This document shows positions 35,672-46,857 of a DNA stretch of 64,000 bases, piece by piece. Source of the DNA: Ignelater luminosus (taxonomy: Eukaryota; Arthropoda; Insecta; Coleoptera; Elateridae). Within the stretch, counting starts at the first letter, position 1, and the number at the start of each line of letters is the position of its first letter. The notes below the pieces were generated by a model. The model was not told the origin of the DNA. It was given only the letters and a program-made list of their open reading frames with translations, and did not search any database. Made by a program: the position numbers and the translations under genes. The stretch spans positions 62,001 through 126,000 of the forward strand of contig VTPC01090436.1 of NCBI GenBank assembly GCA_011009095.1, given 5' to 3'.

Positions 35672-35755
35672 ACATCTATTATGTTTGGTTTTTTAAGGTT
35701 TCGTTGGAGGACTCCACATAGCTAATGTAGTATTATGTAAAATGCAATTTGTACC

Positions 35756-35761
35756 AATAAA
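35756..35761 (+). other. Polyadenylation signal of CAMLG
   Basis: AATAAA 85 bp downstream of the CAMLG stop codon, followed within 15 bases by a TTTGTAATGTT stretch. It fits a short 3' UTR. Confidence 0.6.
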
Positions 35762-35771
35762 TGCAATTTGT

Positions 35772-37300
35772 AATGTTCAGTCTTTTAATCAGCTGTAAAA
35801 TTGTCCTTATGATTTTTCTATTCTTGATAGCGTAGCAAGAAGTCTTAATAGCTTTTACATTAAGATAAATATTAAATACCTATAATAAAAAGATTAATAA
35901 TGTTGACAAGGAGAGATTAGTTATAGGTTTCTGAATGTAACCATGTAAACCCTACTGACTTTATAATGCAAAGCAAAACAAAATTTGTTAATTCTTTTGT
36001 TTTTGAGTATATCTACAAGAGGAAACTTGATTATTCTTGGTATGTCAAATATCTATACATGCAAATTACCAAAGAGCAGTATCACTTAATTGATGGAGCA
36101 GTAAACTTGTCCGTATACTTGACTGCAGGTGCATATAAACGTGTGCTTACTGATACTACTTGGCTGGTCAACCATATACATGCAATTTTTGTAAGATAGT
36201 GACGTAATTTATGCGAAACAATTTGTTTATCAATGGTTCAGAGGATCTAGACATCCTTTACTGTGTACACCTTACATGCACACGTACTTTATTTAACACT
36301 GCACTGCTGATGCAATTATGTCACCATGATGCATCAACTAATCTCTGCCGCTATTTGCAAATTACTTATTTGAACTGATATGAAATGAACCTTTTAGGTT
36401 ATACTATAACCTTCTTTAGTGCTCCAGGCTAGGTTAAAATCTGGCAACATGGGACAATTTTGTCAAGAGATGTGCCATATAGTAAATTTCAGCTTAGAAA
36501 GAATACTAACTATACTGCATTAGGAATCATTCTCTTGTAGCAGTAAAGATATTAGTTTGTCTGTCATATTTTAAAAGTTTTTTTCAACTTTCGGTTCTAA
36601 AAACTTTATTAACAATATTCAATCTTCCACTAAACCAATATGTCGTGATAATATCAGTTACAGCATCTAAGATGAATCTAGAGACAGTTTGGTCTGAAAT
36701 AAAAGAAATCAACAGTGTTGTCGGATTAACCATTCCAGCCTGGAACACTAAAAATGACCATGGCTATAAGGAATCACACCAATACCTAGCCACCTAAACA
36801 ATATTTGAAATTCAAACTTTTTTAAATGTAAAACTAAATAACATTTATTAATGAAACTTTCTGTATAACAGTGCATACATAAATGGTGTACATACTCACC
36901 ATCAAAAGTTATAAAATGTTTAGTTTTATATTGCAAAAAAAATGATTTATCAAAATGCCCACTCTGTGCCAGTAACTGGCCCTCCCTTGTTGTCGATATT
37001 TGTTTAATTAAAATTCATGATTTTTTTATATTCAATATGAAGGAGTCTTGTTCTTATTTAACAAACAAAGATCTTAAAACACAATGCCTAAATTTACCTA
37101 AAATGCAAGAATTTCTTTTAGCATAATCGCATGTTCTAGAAGTTATTAAAGACTAATAATTAACTTATAATATTGATTTGCTGGAATTACCGTAACATAA
37201 TACTTAGGACTAAGGATGGTAGATAACACATAACTCAAGATTGCAGTTATTTCAGCTGCCATAATTAATTTTTAAAGTAAAAATTCATTAGGCAGTGGGC
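35772..37300. other. Intergenic, nothing recognised
   Basis: AT-rich sequence between CAMLG and the TFAM region. Open frames at 35966-36199 (plus) and 36748-36936 (minus) have no recognisable motif. Confidence 0.3.
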
Positions 37301-37301
37301 T

Positions 37302-37543
37302 GCTAAAAAATCAAATATCTGGGAATGCAAAGAATAATCACAACGAACTCCATTTTGTTGCTGAATTCAAGCAAGTTTGTTCACAAAAATAAGCAAATAT
37401 TTATCTTTTGGCGGCCATTTTGACCATGTTCCTGAAGATATCAAAAAATGAAGACACCGCGTCTTTAGTTTTTGATGCAGAATCCAAATCTGAAGTCAAA
37501 ATTTAAAAATTAAAAAAAAATGCAAACAAATGCATATGAGTTG
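37302..37543 (+). repeat. Dispersed repeat, partner of 44500-44870
   Basis: Shares ATCTGGGAATGCAAAG, CACAACGAACTCC, GGCNGCCATTTTGACCATGT and GTCTTTAGTTTTTGATGNAGAATC-like blocks with 44500-44870 in the same orientation. The class is unknown. Confidence 0.6.
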
Positions 37544-37636
37544 CCATAGTACTAATTTCCTTTAACACTGGATGCAGCATTTAATTTGAATTTAAATAAA
37601 GTTTGTGTGTACTTAGTTATACTTCACTTTATCTCC

Positions 37637-37720
37637 TACCTCCAGTTGCATGAAATCTTCTTAACTATGTTATCAAGTGAAGACTGTCGTTAATCAATTG
37701 GAAGTGGTAGAATGATGCAT
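37637..37720. repeat. Fragment related to the MITE at 15-571
   Basis: CTCCAGTTGCATGAAATCTTC, GTTATCAAGTGAAGAC and CGTTAATCAATTGGAAGTGG parallel the interior of 15-571 (about 70-145). No inverted ends remain here. Confidence 0.45.
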
Positions 37721-38184
37721 TAATTTAAAAATACTTTATGCAATAGGATATAGTTCCTTAAATATAACATGCAATTAAATAGTTGATAATCATGACTGCT
37801 AAACAGCTTTTCTTTTCTGTGGTCATTCTGAGAATTTTCAGGCTGAAAAGTTACATTGTACCTCTAGAGTCTGGTAAAGAACAGCTGCTAATACATACTT
37901 TCTAAGATTTAAAATTATAATTAATAAATTAAATTAAAACTGATGCCCTGTTTTGCTAATTCATTACAAAAGAAGCACTACTTCAACCATCTAAACATGT
38001 ACACATGTATTGTATGTTTATTCTTTTATCCATTGAATTATGAAAATTCATGTATGCAGGAAGAACATTTGTAACATATTGTAACATAGTGTTTATTGAC
38101 GAATAAATACTGACTTACCTAATTTTCTTAATTGGTTCTTGAATCAATGTCCGGTGTATATATAAATATAAATACACCTAATAC

Positions 38185-38275
38185 AAACCTTAATGCAAAG
38201 ATGGCACAAGCAAATCTGGTACCCTCAACATGACCGATGTGGTCAAAATCGGCAAATCAGAAGCCGCATTTAAAT
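38185..38275 (+). repeat. 91-bp near-identical repeat, copy a
   Basis: Matches 46662-46752 at 89 of 91 positions in the same orientation. It contains GATGGCACAAGCAAATCTGG and GACCGATGTGGTCAAAATCG. Its left flank also shares CCTAATACAAACCTTAA with 40028-40044. Confidence 0.85.
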
Positions 38276-38539
38276 GCCCTGTGATATTTTAATATGCCAA
38301 TAAATAAATGTGGATGTGCATGAATTAAAAAAATTAAAAATTGGTTTCAAAAAAATTTAATCTCCAGTTCTTATTTTGTGAATTACAAAATATAATCTAC
38401 TACATTTTCAAGGAAATCATAAATATATGCTAACAACACTATTATGTAAAATAGAACAAAAACCCTTAAATTTTTCTTATTAACAATGCATTGCTATCAT
38501 ATATAATAAACACAGAAAACTAATTATATGTGCAAAAAC

Positions 38540-38923
38540 TTAAAACTTAAATACATTTTTCAATTGCTGCACCAAATTTGTTAAAGAACTGCCTTTACTT
38601 TTTTTCATCTTTGACAACTTACTATCAACAATGTCCGCCTTAGAATTTGTCTCATCCATCTCTGGCCTCTTGTTTTCATTTTCAGCATAATTTGAACTTA
38701 TTTTTTTTACATTTTGAACATTTCTTCTTTCTATTAATGTATCGGTATGAGGTGAAGGTTCTCCAAGTTTAAGTACTTGTGATTTTGTTTTATTAAGCAA
38801 TTTGAAAGCACCAATATCACAGTTTTCTGTTGTTGCTGAATTATGAATTACAGGTTGTACAGGTGTATGTTCTTTAGGAATCGACATTTTACTAAATAGT
38901 TCCCCCGTATCCCCACTCATCAT
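38540..38923 (-). CDS. Uncharacterised 127-aa basic protein immediately after TFAM
   Basis: A single-exon frame whose ATGATG start lies 30 bp after the TFAM stop, on the same strand. The product is polar and lysine/serine-rich, with no signal peptide or membrane segment. Only the last ~15 residues (SSLTNLVQQLKNVFKF) look like an amphipathic helix, which could be a binding motif. The start context CCGCCATGATG is GC-rich compared with the neighbourhood, as if it were a 5' leader. I do not recognise the family. The tight spacing suggests either a dicistronic transcript with TFAM or a gene whose promoter lies in the TFAM 3' end. A chance ORF of this length in an AT-rich region is possible but less likely. 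Confidence 0.55.
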   Translation of the reverse strand: MMSGDTGELFSKMSIPKEHTPVQPVIHNSATTENCDIGAFKLLNKTKSQVLKLGEPSPHTDTLIERRNVQNVKKISSNYAENENKRPEMDETNSKADIVDSKLSKMKKSKGSSLTNLVQQLKNVFKF

Positions 38924-38953
38924 GGCGGACGTGAAGTGAGGACACCCGTCCCC

Positions 38954-39868
38954 CTATTTGTTTTTCTTTTCTTTCACATTATCAAGTTGTAAAGGCTTGG
39001 CAATTGTGATAATTTGGCTTTCTTTCCTTATAAGATCCATATTACCTTCTTTAATCATTCGAGCTTCCCAAGCAGTCATTTCTTTTTCATACCTTTGTTT
39101 GTCTTTCTCATGCATTTGTATATATTTCTGTTTTTCAGAATCTGATATATTATTCCATTCATTTTTATATAAACTAAGCAATTCTGTTAACTTCTTGTTT
39201 TTGTTTTCTGGAAGAGTCCATTTATCTTTAATAAAGAATAAGAATGTTCCTGTTGGTCGTTTTGGTTTTCCACTTTCACGGTAACGCTAAAACATCATGA
39301 ACTGATTAAACACCGACATATTTATCAACTACTTATACAAATTACCTTTCTCATAATACGTTTCTTCTTAGTTTGGCGTTTTTCTTTTTGAGCTGAACTT
39401 AAGGCTTCCTGTTGTTCTTTTGTGAGAGATAACTTAAACTGTTCTTGTTTATGTTCATAGATTTTTGCTTCATCATTATAATCCTGCTGATACTTTTCTT
39501 TAACATCTTTGCTTAAATTTTTCCAATCTTCAGCACATTGCTTGGCAATTTCTCCTAGTTTCCAACCAGGATGCTGTTTTTGAACCAGTCCTCGTTTCTC
39601 AGTCAGAAATCGAAAATATGGAGTTAGTGGTCTTTTTGGTTGTTCTGGTATTTTTAAATTCTTAAGCTTCTCTCTAGTTTTCGTTTTAAGGTTAGCATTT
39701 TGCTGGTTAAGACTGACCGTTATTCTATAGATAAGCAAATTGGTGTGTAAACAAAAATATCAAGCATGCTTTTTTAACTTTTAACTCGTCTTGCTTTTAC
39801 CTGTTAGTCAGTAAGTTTCTATAACTTCCCAAAACATTAAGGAAACTAATTAGCTTTCCCTGACCCAT
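38954..39868 (-). CDS. TFAM: TFAM, mitochondrial transcription factor A
   Basis: Mitochondrial HMG-box protein that packages mtDNA and bends promoters for transcription. Minus-strand exons 39868-39801, 39724-39346 and 39286-38954 join in phases 2 and 0 through GT-AG introns, giving 259 aa. The N-terminus (MGQGKLISFLNVLGSYRNLL) is basic, amphipathic and without acidic residues, as expected for a matrix-targeting presequence. HMG box A begins at about residue 51 (EQPKRPLTPYFRFLTEKRG) with WKLGEIAKQCAEDWKNLS. A lysine-rich linker follows, then HMG box B from about residue 156 (KPKRPTGTFLFFIKDKW) with EWNNISDSEKQKYIQ. The C-terminal tail is short and lysine-rich. No disruption was seen. The start is the only ATG giving the presequence in phase with the boxes. 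Confidence 0.92.
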
Positions 39869-40988
39869 CACTGTTAGAAATTCACTTACATAAAACTTAT
39901 TCACCAGTAACGCTTTTAGAACCAGAAAATACGAAATAATAACTAAATCAAAATGACAAAATAAAACTGACACTTGACAGCAATTGACAGAATGAACACA
40001 GATTTTAATAGCAACTAGAGAGCATACGCCTAATACAAACCTTAAGGGCGCGTTATTGCCACCAACGGTAAAAATTGGTACTAACAGACAAAATAATGTC
40101 TAATTATCTCAACAGATGTCACCGTGAGTGCAAATGTGGCGAGAGTGGTGTTTTTGAATTTTGGAAATTGTTCGAGGGTGTAAAGAAGATAACGGTAAGT
40201 TAATCCCTTTTCTTCTACCTACTGGTTTTACATGCTTTCAGGTATATTATCCGGTGTAACCGCATAATCGAAAAAGTTGTTTTGTTGCATTATTATTTAT
40301 TACATATTTTAGTTACAAAGTACGGACGGTAATCTGTGATTATTATAAGCTTTGAAACAGTGGAAGTTTGTGATTTAGTGCAGGACATTATTATTTAGGA
40401 ATAAGATTAATTAATTTTACGTGCATTTTACAGGTAATACTACACTTTTCAGGAATAAATAGTGTAAATAGATAATTTTATTACTAGTGCTATTGAGTGA
40501 AATTGCTTTTTGGCTGTTTTTTATTGTAAATAGTTGTAACTATTAGATTATTATTTATAGTTATTGGCGTTTACAATTGTTTTTCGCAGACTAAAAATAG
40601 AAACTGTATACCAAGGTAGAGAAGACATTCTTTATAGCCGAGCTGTATTATTTCCTGATATGCGTAGCATGGAGAGAAATAAGAGTGCGAAGCTAAATAA
40701 TATAAAAATATAATAGTCTTCCCAACCGTGGTTTATATATGATTTTTTACCACGTGCTTGATTTGTAACACAATTCACGAAATCAAATATTCCACTGTTT
40801 TACGTTTTAGCTATTTGATTATGATTCTACAAAAAAAATAATTATTGAAGTTCAAATGATTTTCTGATTATACCGTGAATACGATATCAACTTTGCCGTT
40901 TAATATTGTAAATAATAATAATAACAACAATTTGAATGTTGTAGATATATTAGTTAGTTAGTGCTGTTTGGCATTTATTGGTTTAAAT
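39869..40988. other. Region between TFAM and the Mutator-YqaJ gene
   Basis: The two genes are head to head. A splice-donor-like ACG/GTAAGT at about 40193 may end a non-coding first exon of the plus-strand gene. CCTAATACAAACCTTAA at 40028-40044 is shared with the left flank of the repeat at 38185. No coding region was recognised. Confidence 0.35.
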
Positions 40989-43900
40989 ATGGGTAAAGAT
41001 CGTGCTTATAAAAACCGAAAAAGAAATAGGAAATCTAAGGCAAGAATGCGCGAATGGCAATGCAGAAAAAGGATTTCAGTTGCAAATCAGTGTGAAGAAA
41101 TAGCGCAATTAAAGTAAGGAAAATTCTGTAACATTATTAATTCTCTTGAACATGCATTTTCTCTGGAAAAATATAGGCCAAAGAAATTACATTTTTTGTT
41201 TTAGCAGTAACGTTCGACATGACCATGATTACTTTTCAAATGATGTTCAAGAGATAACGACTTCAAATGAGATTGAAGAACTAATAACGGAGCGTGCTGT
41301 GTTGCAGGAAGATCCTACAATGGTACATACTGAAACAAGAACCAGCACAACTACTTCTTTACAGCAGTCATCGCATGAATTACATGCATATTCATACATA
41401 ACAAAAGAAGAGATAATAACTTCGAACGACACTGAAGAATCGATAACGCAGCATGTTGTGCTGCAAGAAGAGCCTATAACAGTACATACTGAAACAACTA
41501 CCAGCAGAACTCCTTCTCCACAACAGTCACCGCATACATTACATGAATATTCTTTCATAACAAAAAAACAATATGATAGGTAATATGACATTTGATATTA
41601 AAAACATTAAACAAAGTAACCATAAAGTTTTGTAGTGTTATAGAACATGATATTGAAATAGAAGTTGAACAATCCCAAGAAAACAAAATTAAGGGACATA
41701 GAATTGTAGATTTGCAATATGTGCTAAATTGGGCTATGCAGTTGCAGCCGAACCATGGCAAGAAATGTACTGCTGGTACATTGGAGCCAATACAAGAACA
41801 AAAGAGAGGTTTGGTTAGCGACATTACTTTTAAATGCAATTTTTGTGGCTTTGAAATAAAGAAAAGTACACATCCTCAGAACGATGGTGGAAAGGAAGAA
41901 ATTAATGTTGCTGCTGTATGGGGCACAATTTCCACGGGAAGTACATATAATAACTTAAAAGAACGTTTGGCTATTATGGACATTCCACCAATGCCATACA
42001 GTCTGTTCAGAAAAATAGAACTTTCCCTGAGCCAACAATGGGAGGAAAATCTTTGGCTTTCCATTGAAGAAGCTGGCAAGGAAGAACGTGATTTGGCGTT
42101 GAAAAAAGAGCAAATAGACAAAGATGGTAATGCGTGGACAGTTGTCTATACAGATTGTGGCTGGAGTCACCGTTCTTATGGTCACAGTTATAATGCATCG
42201 TCAGGTGTGGTAAGTACAATCTACGTTTAATTCTGCATTGCACATTCCATCAGCTATTTATCTAATCCCTAGGCTGTAATAATAGGAAAGGCTACTGGGA
42301 AAATTTTGTTTTTGGGCGTACGAAATAAATATTGTAGCGTATGTTCACGTGCAGAAAACAAGAACGAAAGAAGTCGTGAACATGTCTGTTTTAAAAATTG
42401 GAACGCATCTTCTGGAGCTATGGAATCAGACATCATAGTGGAAGGATTTAATGAGAGTATTGCCACCCACAACGTAAGATATTTAAAATTTATTGCAGAT
42501 GGCGATTCTTCAGTTTTTGCCAAACTAAGAAAAAAAGTTTCTTATGGTACTGAAGTCATGAAAATACATTGCACTAATCATGCAGTTAAGAACTACGGAA
42601 AGGCATTGTATAAAATCAGAAATGACACTAGTGTAGCAGTATCAGGTCGAAAACTTCTAACAGCAAAGAATATTAAAGCACTTCAAGATATTGCAATGAA
42701 AGTCTTATATATTAATGCGCATGGTCTTGTAGAAGATTTAAAAGCACATTTGCTAAATGGACCGAATCATGTTTACAATGACCATTCAAAGTGTAAGCAG
42801 ACATACTGTGAAAGCGTAGGAGACAAAGAAAATAGCAAAATACTTGAGCTAAAGAATACGGGTATATATCATCATGTACACGGCATACAAAAAACAGAAT
42901 TTTCAGTGAAATAATGTATAACAATTGATGTTTTTTTAGGTGCTTTAGATCGACTGGTTGCTAAAGGACACCAACTTATTGACAATGAAACCAATAATAG
43001 GGCAGAATTATATATGTCAATTTTATGTAAATTCAATGCAGGGAAACGATTGAACTTGACGCAACGGGGATCTTTCGAAACCCGAGCAAATATATCAGGA
43101 CTGCGATATAACAATGGGATTGGCTGGCAGTCAGAGACCTGGAAACAAATCACCAGTACTAGTCCTGGCGAACATTTCAAAAAATATGTAGCTAGCTTAC
43201 AACACCAGGAAGCAAATCGCAAAGAGCGAAACAAAACCACAAGCACAAGAGTCAAGCGTAAACTGTCATTCACTGATCCGTGTGTTAGTCAACCAGCACA
43301 GTCGTCAGCACCAGACTATGGTCCAAATGCAGTTGAGCCCACAATGAGTGAGACGGAGTATAATTCAGAGCAACAAGGAATTTTACAAAACCTACAGGTC
43401 TCTATTATTTTGGTAACAGTTTTAATAAAATCATTTGAAATCATTCACATAAACAAACTGTAATAAATTGTGTTACTTTGAGATATTTGTCGTCCTATAG
43501 GTACCATAAAAAGACATTGTCGAAATAGAGGTTCATACAAAGGGTCAGTGGGACAATCCTCGATACATCATGGAACGGAAAGGCCGACTTACTGCATCTC
43601 GCTTTGGTGAAGTGCAAAAGACGAATGAATCGAGAACCACACGCCCTGGTAACACAGATTTTATACCCAAAGCATTTCACTGCTGAGGCTGTCAATTATG
43701 GAAAAGTGAAAGAAAAAGTAGCCATCGCAAAATTTGCTTCTGCCAGGAAAGTGCAAATAGACGACAGCGGATTGTTTATAGATGAACATCCCTACTTGGG
43801 TGCTTCGCCTGATGGTACAAATAGCTGCAATTTCATGTTATAAATTACTATACCATTTTTCTAAGGATTGTTGAACACAAAATCCATTGTTGAAGTCAAA

Positions 43901-44324
43901 TGTTTATTTAAAGTGCACAAGGACAAAATAATCCTAGAGCAAGCAGCCCAGAATTATAAGAAAAATTCAAACTTTTGCCTTCAGTTGAATGAAACAGGCG
44001 AGTTAAAATTAAAACGAAATCACAATTATTATTACCAAGTGAGTGTAATATCAGTCGCTTCTATTGGTTATTAATAACTTGTTTCGCTTTATTATATACC
44101 TTCATTTTACAGATACAGGGCCAGTTAAACATATGCAAAAAAAATCTGTGTTTCTTTATTGTATATGTTGATGATGAACATCCTTTTCATGTCGAAGTAA
44201 TAGCAAGAGATGAAGAATTCTGGAAAAACGTAATGCTACCAAAGTTAAAAACCTTTATTTTGATTGGATGTTGCCAGAAATAATAACAAAAAAACAATTA
44301 AAAGGCAGGCATACAACCAAGTAG
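40989..44324 (+). pseudogene. Mutator-like transposase fused to a YqaJ exonuclease domain, 3' part damaged
   Basis: Exons: 40989-41113, 41205-41579, 41636-42209, 42273-42861, 42940-43397, about 43510-43814, 43866-44038 and 44113-44324, all with GT-AG ends. The start is a basic region (YKNRKRNRKSKARMREWQC). Exon 3 has a CxxC pair (CNFCG) and DCGWSHRSYGHSYNASSG. Exon 4 has GKILFLGVRNKYC, KNWNASSGAMESDIIVEGF and IADGDSSVFAKL, the layout of the Mutator-like family often found with YqaJ. Exons 6-8 match a lambda-exonuclease-like YqaJ domain: MERKGRLTASRFGEV, HPYLGASPDGLL, IVEVKC and NYYYQIQGQLNICK. Three defects lie in the 3' half: a TAA at 43507-43509 unless the acceptor is further in, a one-base loss near 43611-43616 and another near 44252. 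The first five exons are open. It may be a decayed element or a domesticated gene with sequencing errors. Confidence 0.75.
41251..41568 (+). repeat. Two-unit 159-bp tandem duplication inside exon 2
   Basis: Units 41251-41409 and 41410-41568 encode parallel 53-residue segments that start EITTSNEIEELITE and EIITSNDTEESITQ and end SYITKE and SFITKK. The period is an exact multiple of three, so the frame is kept. The units have diverged, so the duplication is not recent. Confidence 0.8.
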
Positions 44325-44499
44325 TACATTTCATGGTTTTTTGTTCATAATTGTTAAATTAATTGATAGACTTAAATTTTATTTTGATTTCAGCCGTGAA
44401 AAGATTGTAGTCTTGCGTTTCTTTGGCAAAATTTTTTTGAAATTGAGCGTCGGTAGAGCCCCCTTTTAATATGTAGAAATTCTTCGCCGCTGATCTTTA

Positions 44500-44870
44500 C
44501 AGTAAAAAACATCTGGGAATGCAAAGCATAAACACAACGAACTCCGTTTTGTTACTTTTTTCAGACTTCGGCAGCCATTTTGACCATGTGCTCCAGGTGA
44601 TATAAAAAAACTAAAAGTACACGTTTGTCTTATTTTTTGATGTAGAATACTGTTCTAAAGTAAAATAAAATTTTTGAAAATTTTTCAATTTTCGGTCGCA
44701 TTTTGACCATATTCCCGAAGAGTTATCAAAAAACGAAGATACCACATGGTCTTTAGTTTTTGATGTAGAATCAAAATCTGAAGTCAGAATTTCAGAATTT
44801 GACAAAAAATGCGGACATACAGACAGACAGACTTCGCAAATTCAGTAACGACTCCTTCGGAGTTCGTTGA
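44500..44870 (+). repeat. Dispersed repeat, partner of 37302-37543
   Basis: A longer relative of 37302-37543. It holds two internal copies of a GCCATTTTGACCAT...TATCAAAAAACGAAGAT-type unit and ends with GACTCCTTCGGAGTTCGTTG. The CAGACAGACAGAC run at 44820 is a short microsatellite. Confidence 0.55.
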
Positions 44871-45039
44871 AAATTAAGAAAAGATGTCCGATGCTACAAG
44901 CTAATTGCTCTTACGATCTTTCAACATTTTTCAAAAGAGCTGAGAAATGGTTACAAATTATAGAAGTGGGCGAACGACTATAATCTTGGGCTAGATGTAT
45001 GATTATTCCGTGAAATCTCCTGACTATAATGTATATGAA

Positions 45040-45924
45040 TAGGATTTCTGACCCGAGATTTCCCGAGAAATTTTCAAAATTGCTGGTCTCGATTCCCGGG
45101 AATAGTAGCTCGAGACTCGAGCCTTTTCAAAAATTTAAATTTATAGGTGCAACACATTTTAAAATCTGCAATATATTTTATCTAGTTGGAAGATCCAACA
45201 AATTTATAATGTATTACCGTCGACAGCGCTTTACTTGTGTTACCTGTAGTTTACACCTACTGTGCATTATAAGCGGTACAATGAACTACTGTCGTCCTAA
45301 GCTGTTACCCCTTCAACATTTTACAACTTGCACTTCTTGATTCTAAAATTTCAATTTTACAGTTACCTCAATTGCTGAATTTTAGAAATACAGGTAGTTT
45401 GTAAACAACATGTTCGAAGGGATAGGTTGTTTCCGTTATTTTCTGCATTGTATTATGATGTGAATAATTAAAATGCAAACGATAACTGGAAGCGAATAAT
45501 AAGAAATGTTGGAAAACTAAAAATGTCTTTATTTGACACAAACTTTTAAAATTTATACCTACTAAATAAGATCACAATTGAAGAATATCTTTTGAACTGA
45601 TTACAAAAAGATATTTCGAAAGCTCATTATTTTTAGTACGAATCCGGTCTTTGTGCTGTATAATATCTAAGAAACCAGCTTTCTGTTTTTAATTCATGTG
45701 CAATAAACAATTAAGAAATTGTAGAACTTTTTATAATTCTAATTAATGCTTTTTATTTACTTAAAAAAGTAGTAATTATGTATTTCGTTGATTCTATAAA
45801 ATCAGAAATTATAAAAGTTGTTAACATTATGAAATGTATCAAAAATGGCTTTCTAATTGATGTTGAAGAATAAAAGTCTCGAGTCCCGGGAATCAAAAAA
45901 CAGTCGATACTCAGAAACGCTATG
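45040..45924. mobile_element. Degenerate inverted-repeat element
   Basis: GATTTCTGACCCGAG near 45042 and, inverted, GTTTCTGAGTATCGAC near 45905-45921 form poor outer ends. TCTCGATTCCCGGGA (left) and TCTCGAGTCCCGGGAATC (right) form a second inner pair. TATGAATA occurs just outside both sides but does not sit exactly at the matching ends. No transposase was seen. Confidence 0.35.
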
Positions 45925-46661
45925 TATGAATAATATGAAACCGTCATTATACTATGTAATATAATATGGTGAATAAAATAAGTACCTAATGTTAAATTTT
46001 ATTGAACTATATCCCAAATATCCCTAGTAAAGACAAAACAGACGATAGTAATCAAGAATAAAAAAAGTTGAATTTCTCCTAAAATGAACAAAAAGAAACA
46101 TCTTTATATCATGCTCATGCATCATTTATTTTTAGTCATGAATAGTTGTAAACAATTTTCTTAACTTTGACTTTTAATAATAACGTAACGTAAACAATAA
46201 AATAAAAAGTGGTTTTGCGGTAACAAACAACGTCAAGTACGTTTTAAATTTGGCGCTAACTTTTATGTGTTGAACTATCAAAGCGCCCCTAACAGTCACC
46301 CTAGTGAACTAAATGGTCAAAATGAAGGTGCTAACATTTTCACATTCTTATTTTGTATAAATCTTAGAAAATACAGTGTTTTATCACTTTGTGTTGTATG
46401 TTTAGTTTTAATGTATTGTTTATAATATAATGAAGTTGTATGACTCATATCTGGGAATAAAAAAAAATTATTTTTATTTTTCATTTTCTTTTTATTCTGA
46501 AGATTTATTGCGTATTAAATCTGTCTTATTACACTCTACGATTCTTCTTCTTTTAAATACGATTGCTTTGGTAATGCGTGGATCTGTAATTTTCAAAATT
46601 TACATAAAATACGACCATAGGTATTTTTCAGTGCTTTTCAATATGGCGACTTCAAATAACG
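45925..46661. other. Intergenic, nothing recognised
   Basis: AT-rich sequence. An open frame at 46430-46750 (plus) runs into the 91-bp repeat; no domain was recognised. Confidence 0.3.
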
Positions 46662-46752
46662 AAACCTTAATACAAAGATGGCACAAGCAAATCTGGTACC
46701 CTCAACATGACCGATGTGGTCAAAATCGGCAAATCAGAAACCGCATTTAAAT
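46662..46752 (+). repeat. 91-bp near-identical repeat, copy b
   Basis: Differs from 38185-38275 at two positions only. Here it follows ATGGCGACTTCAAATAACG (46643-46661) and stays open as a short frame to a TAA at 46748-46750. The flanks outside the 91 bp are unrelated between the copies. Confidence 0.85.
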
Positions 46753-46857
46753 TTTTTTTCAATTTACCTATGTCATGGATTAGAAGCAGTACCTTTTTTC
46801 ATTAAATAACAGTAGTAATCGTTATTGTAATTAGGCTATTCACCCTGGCATTATACT

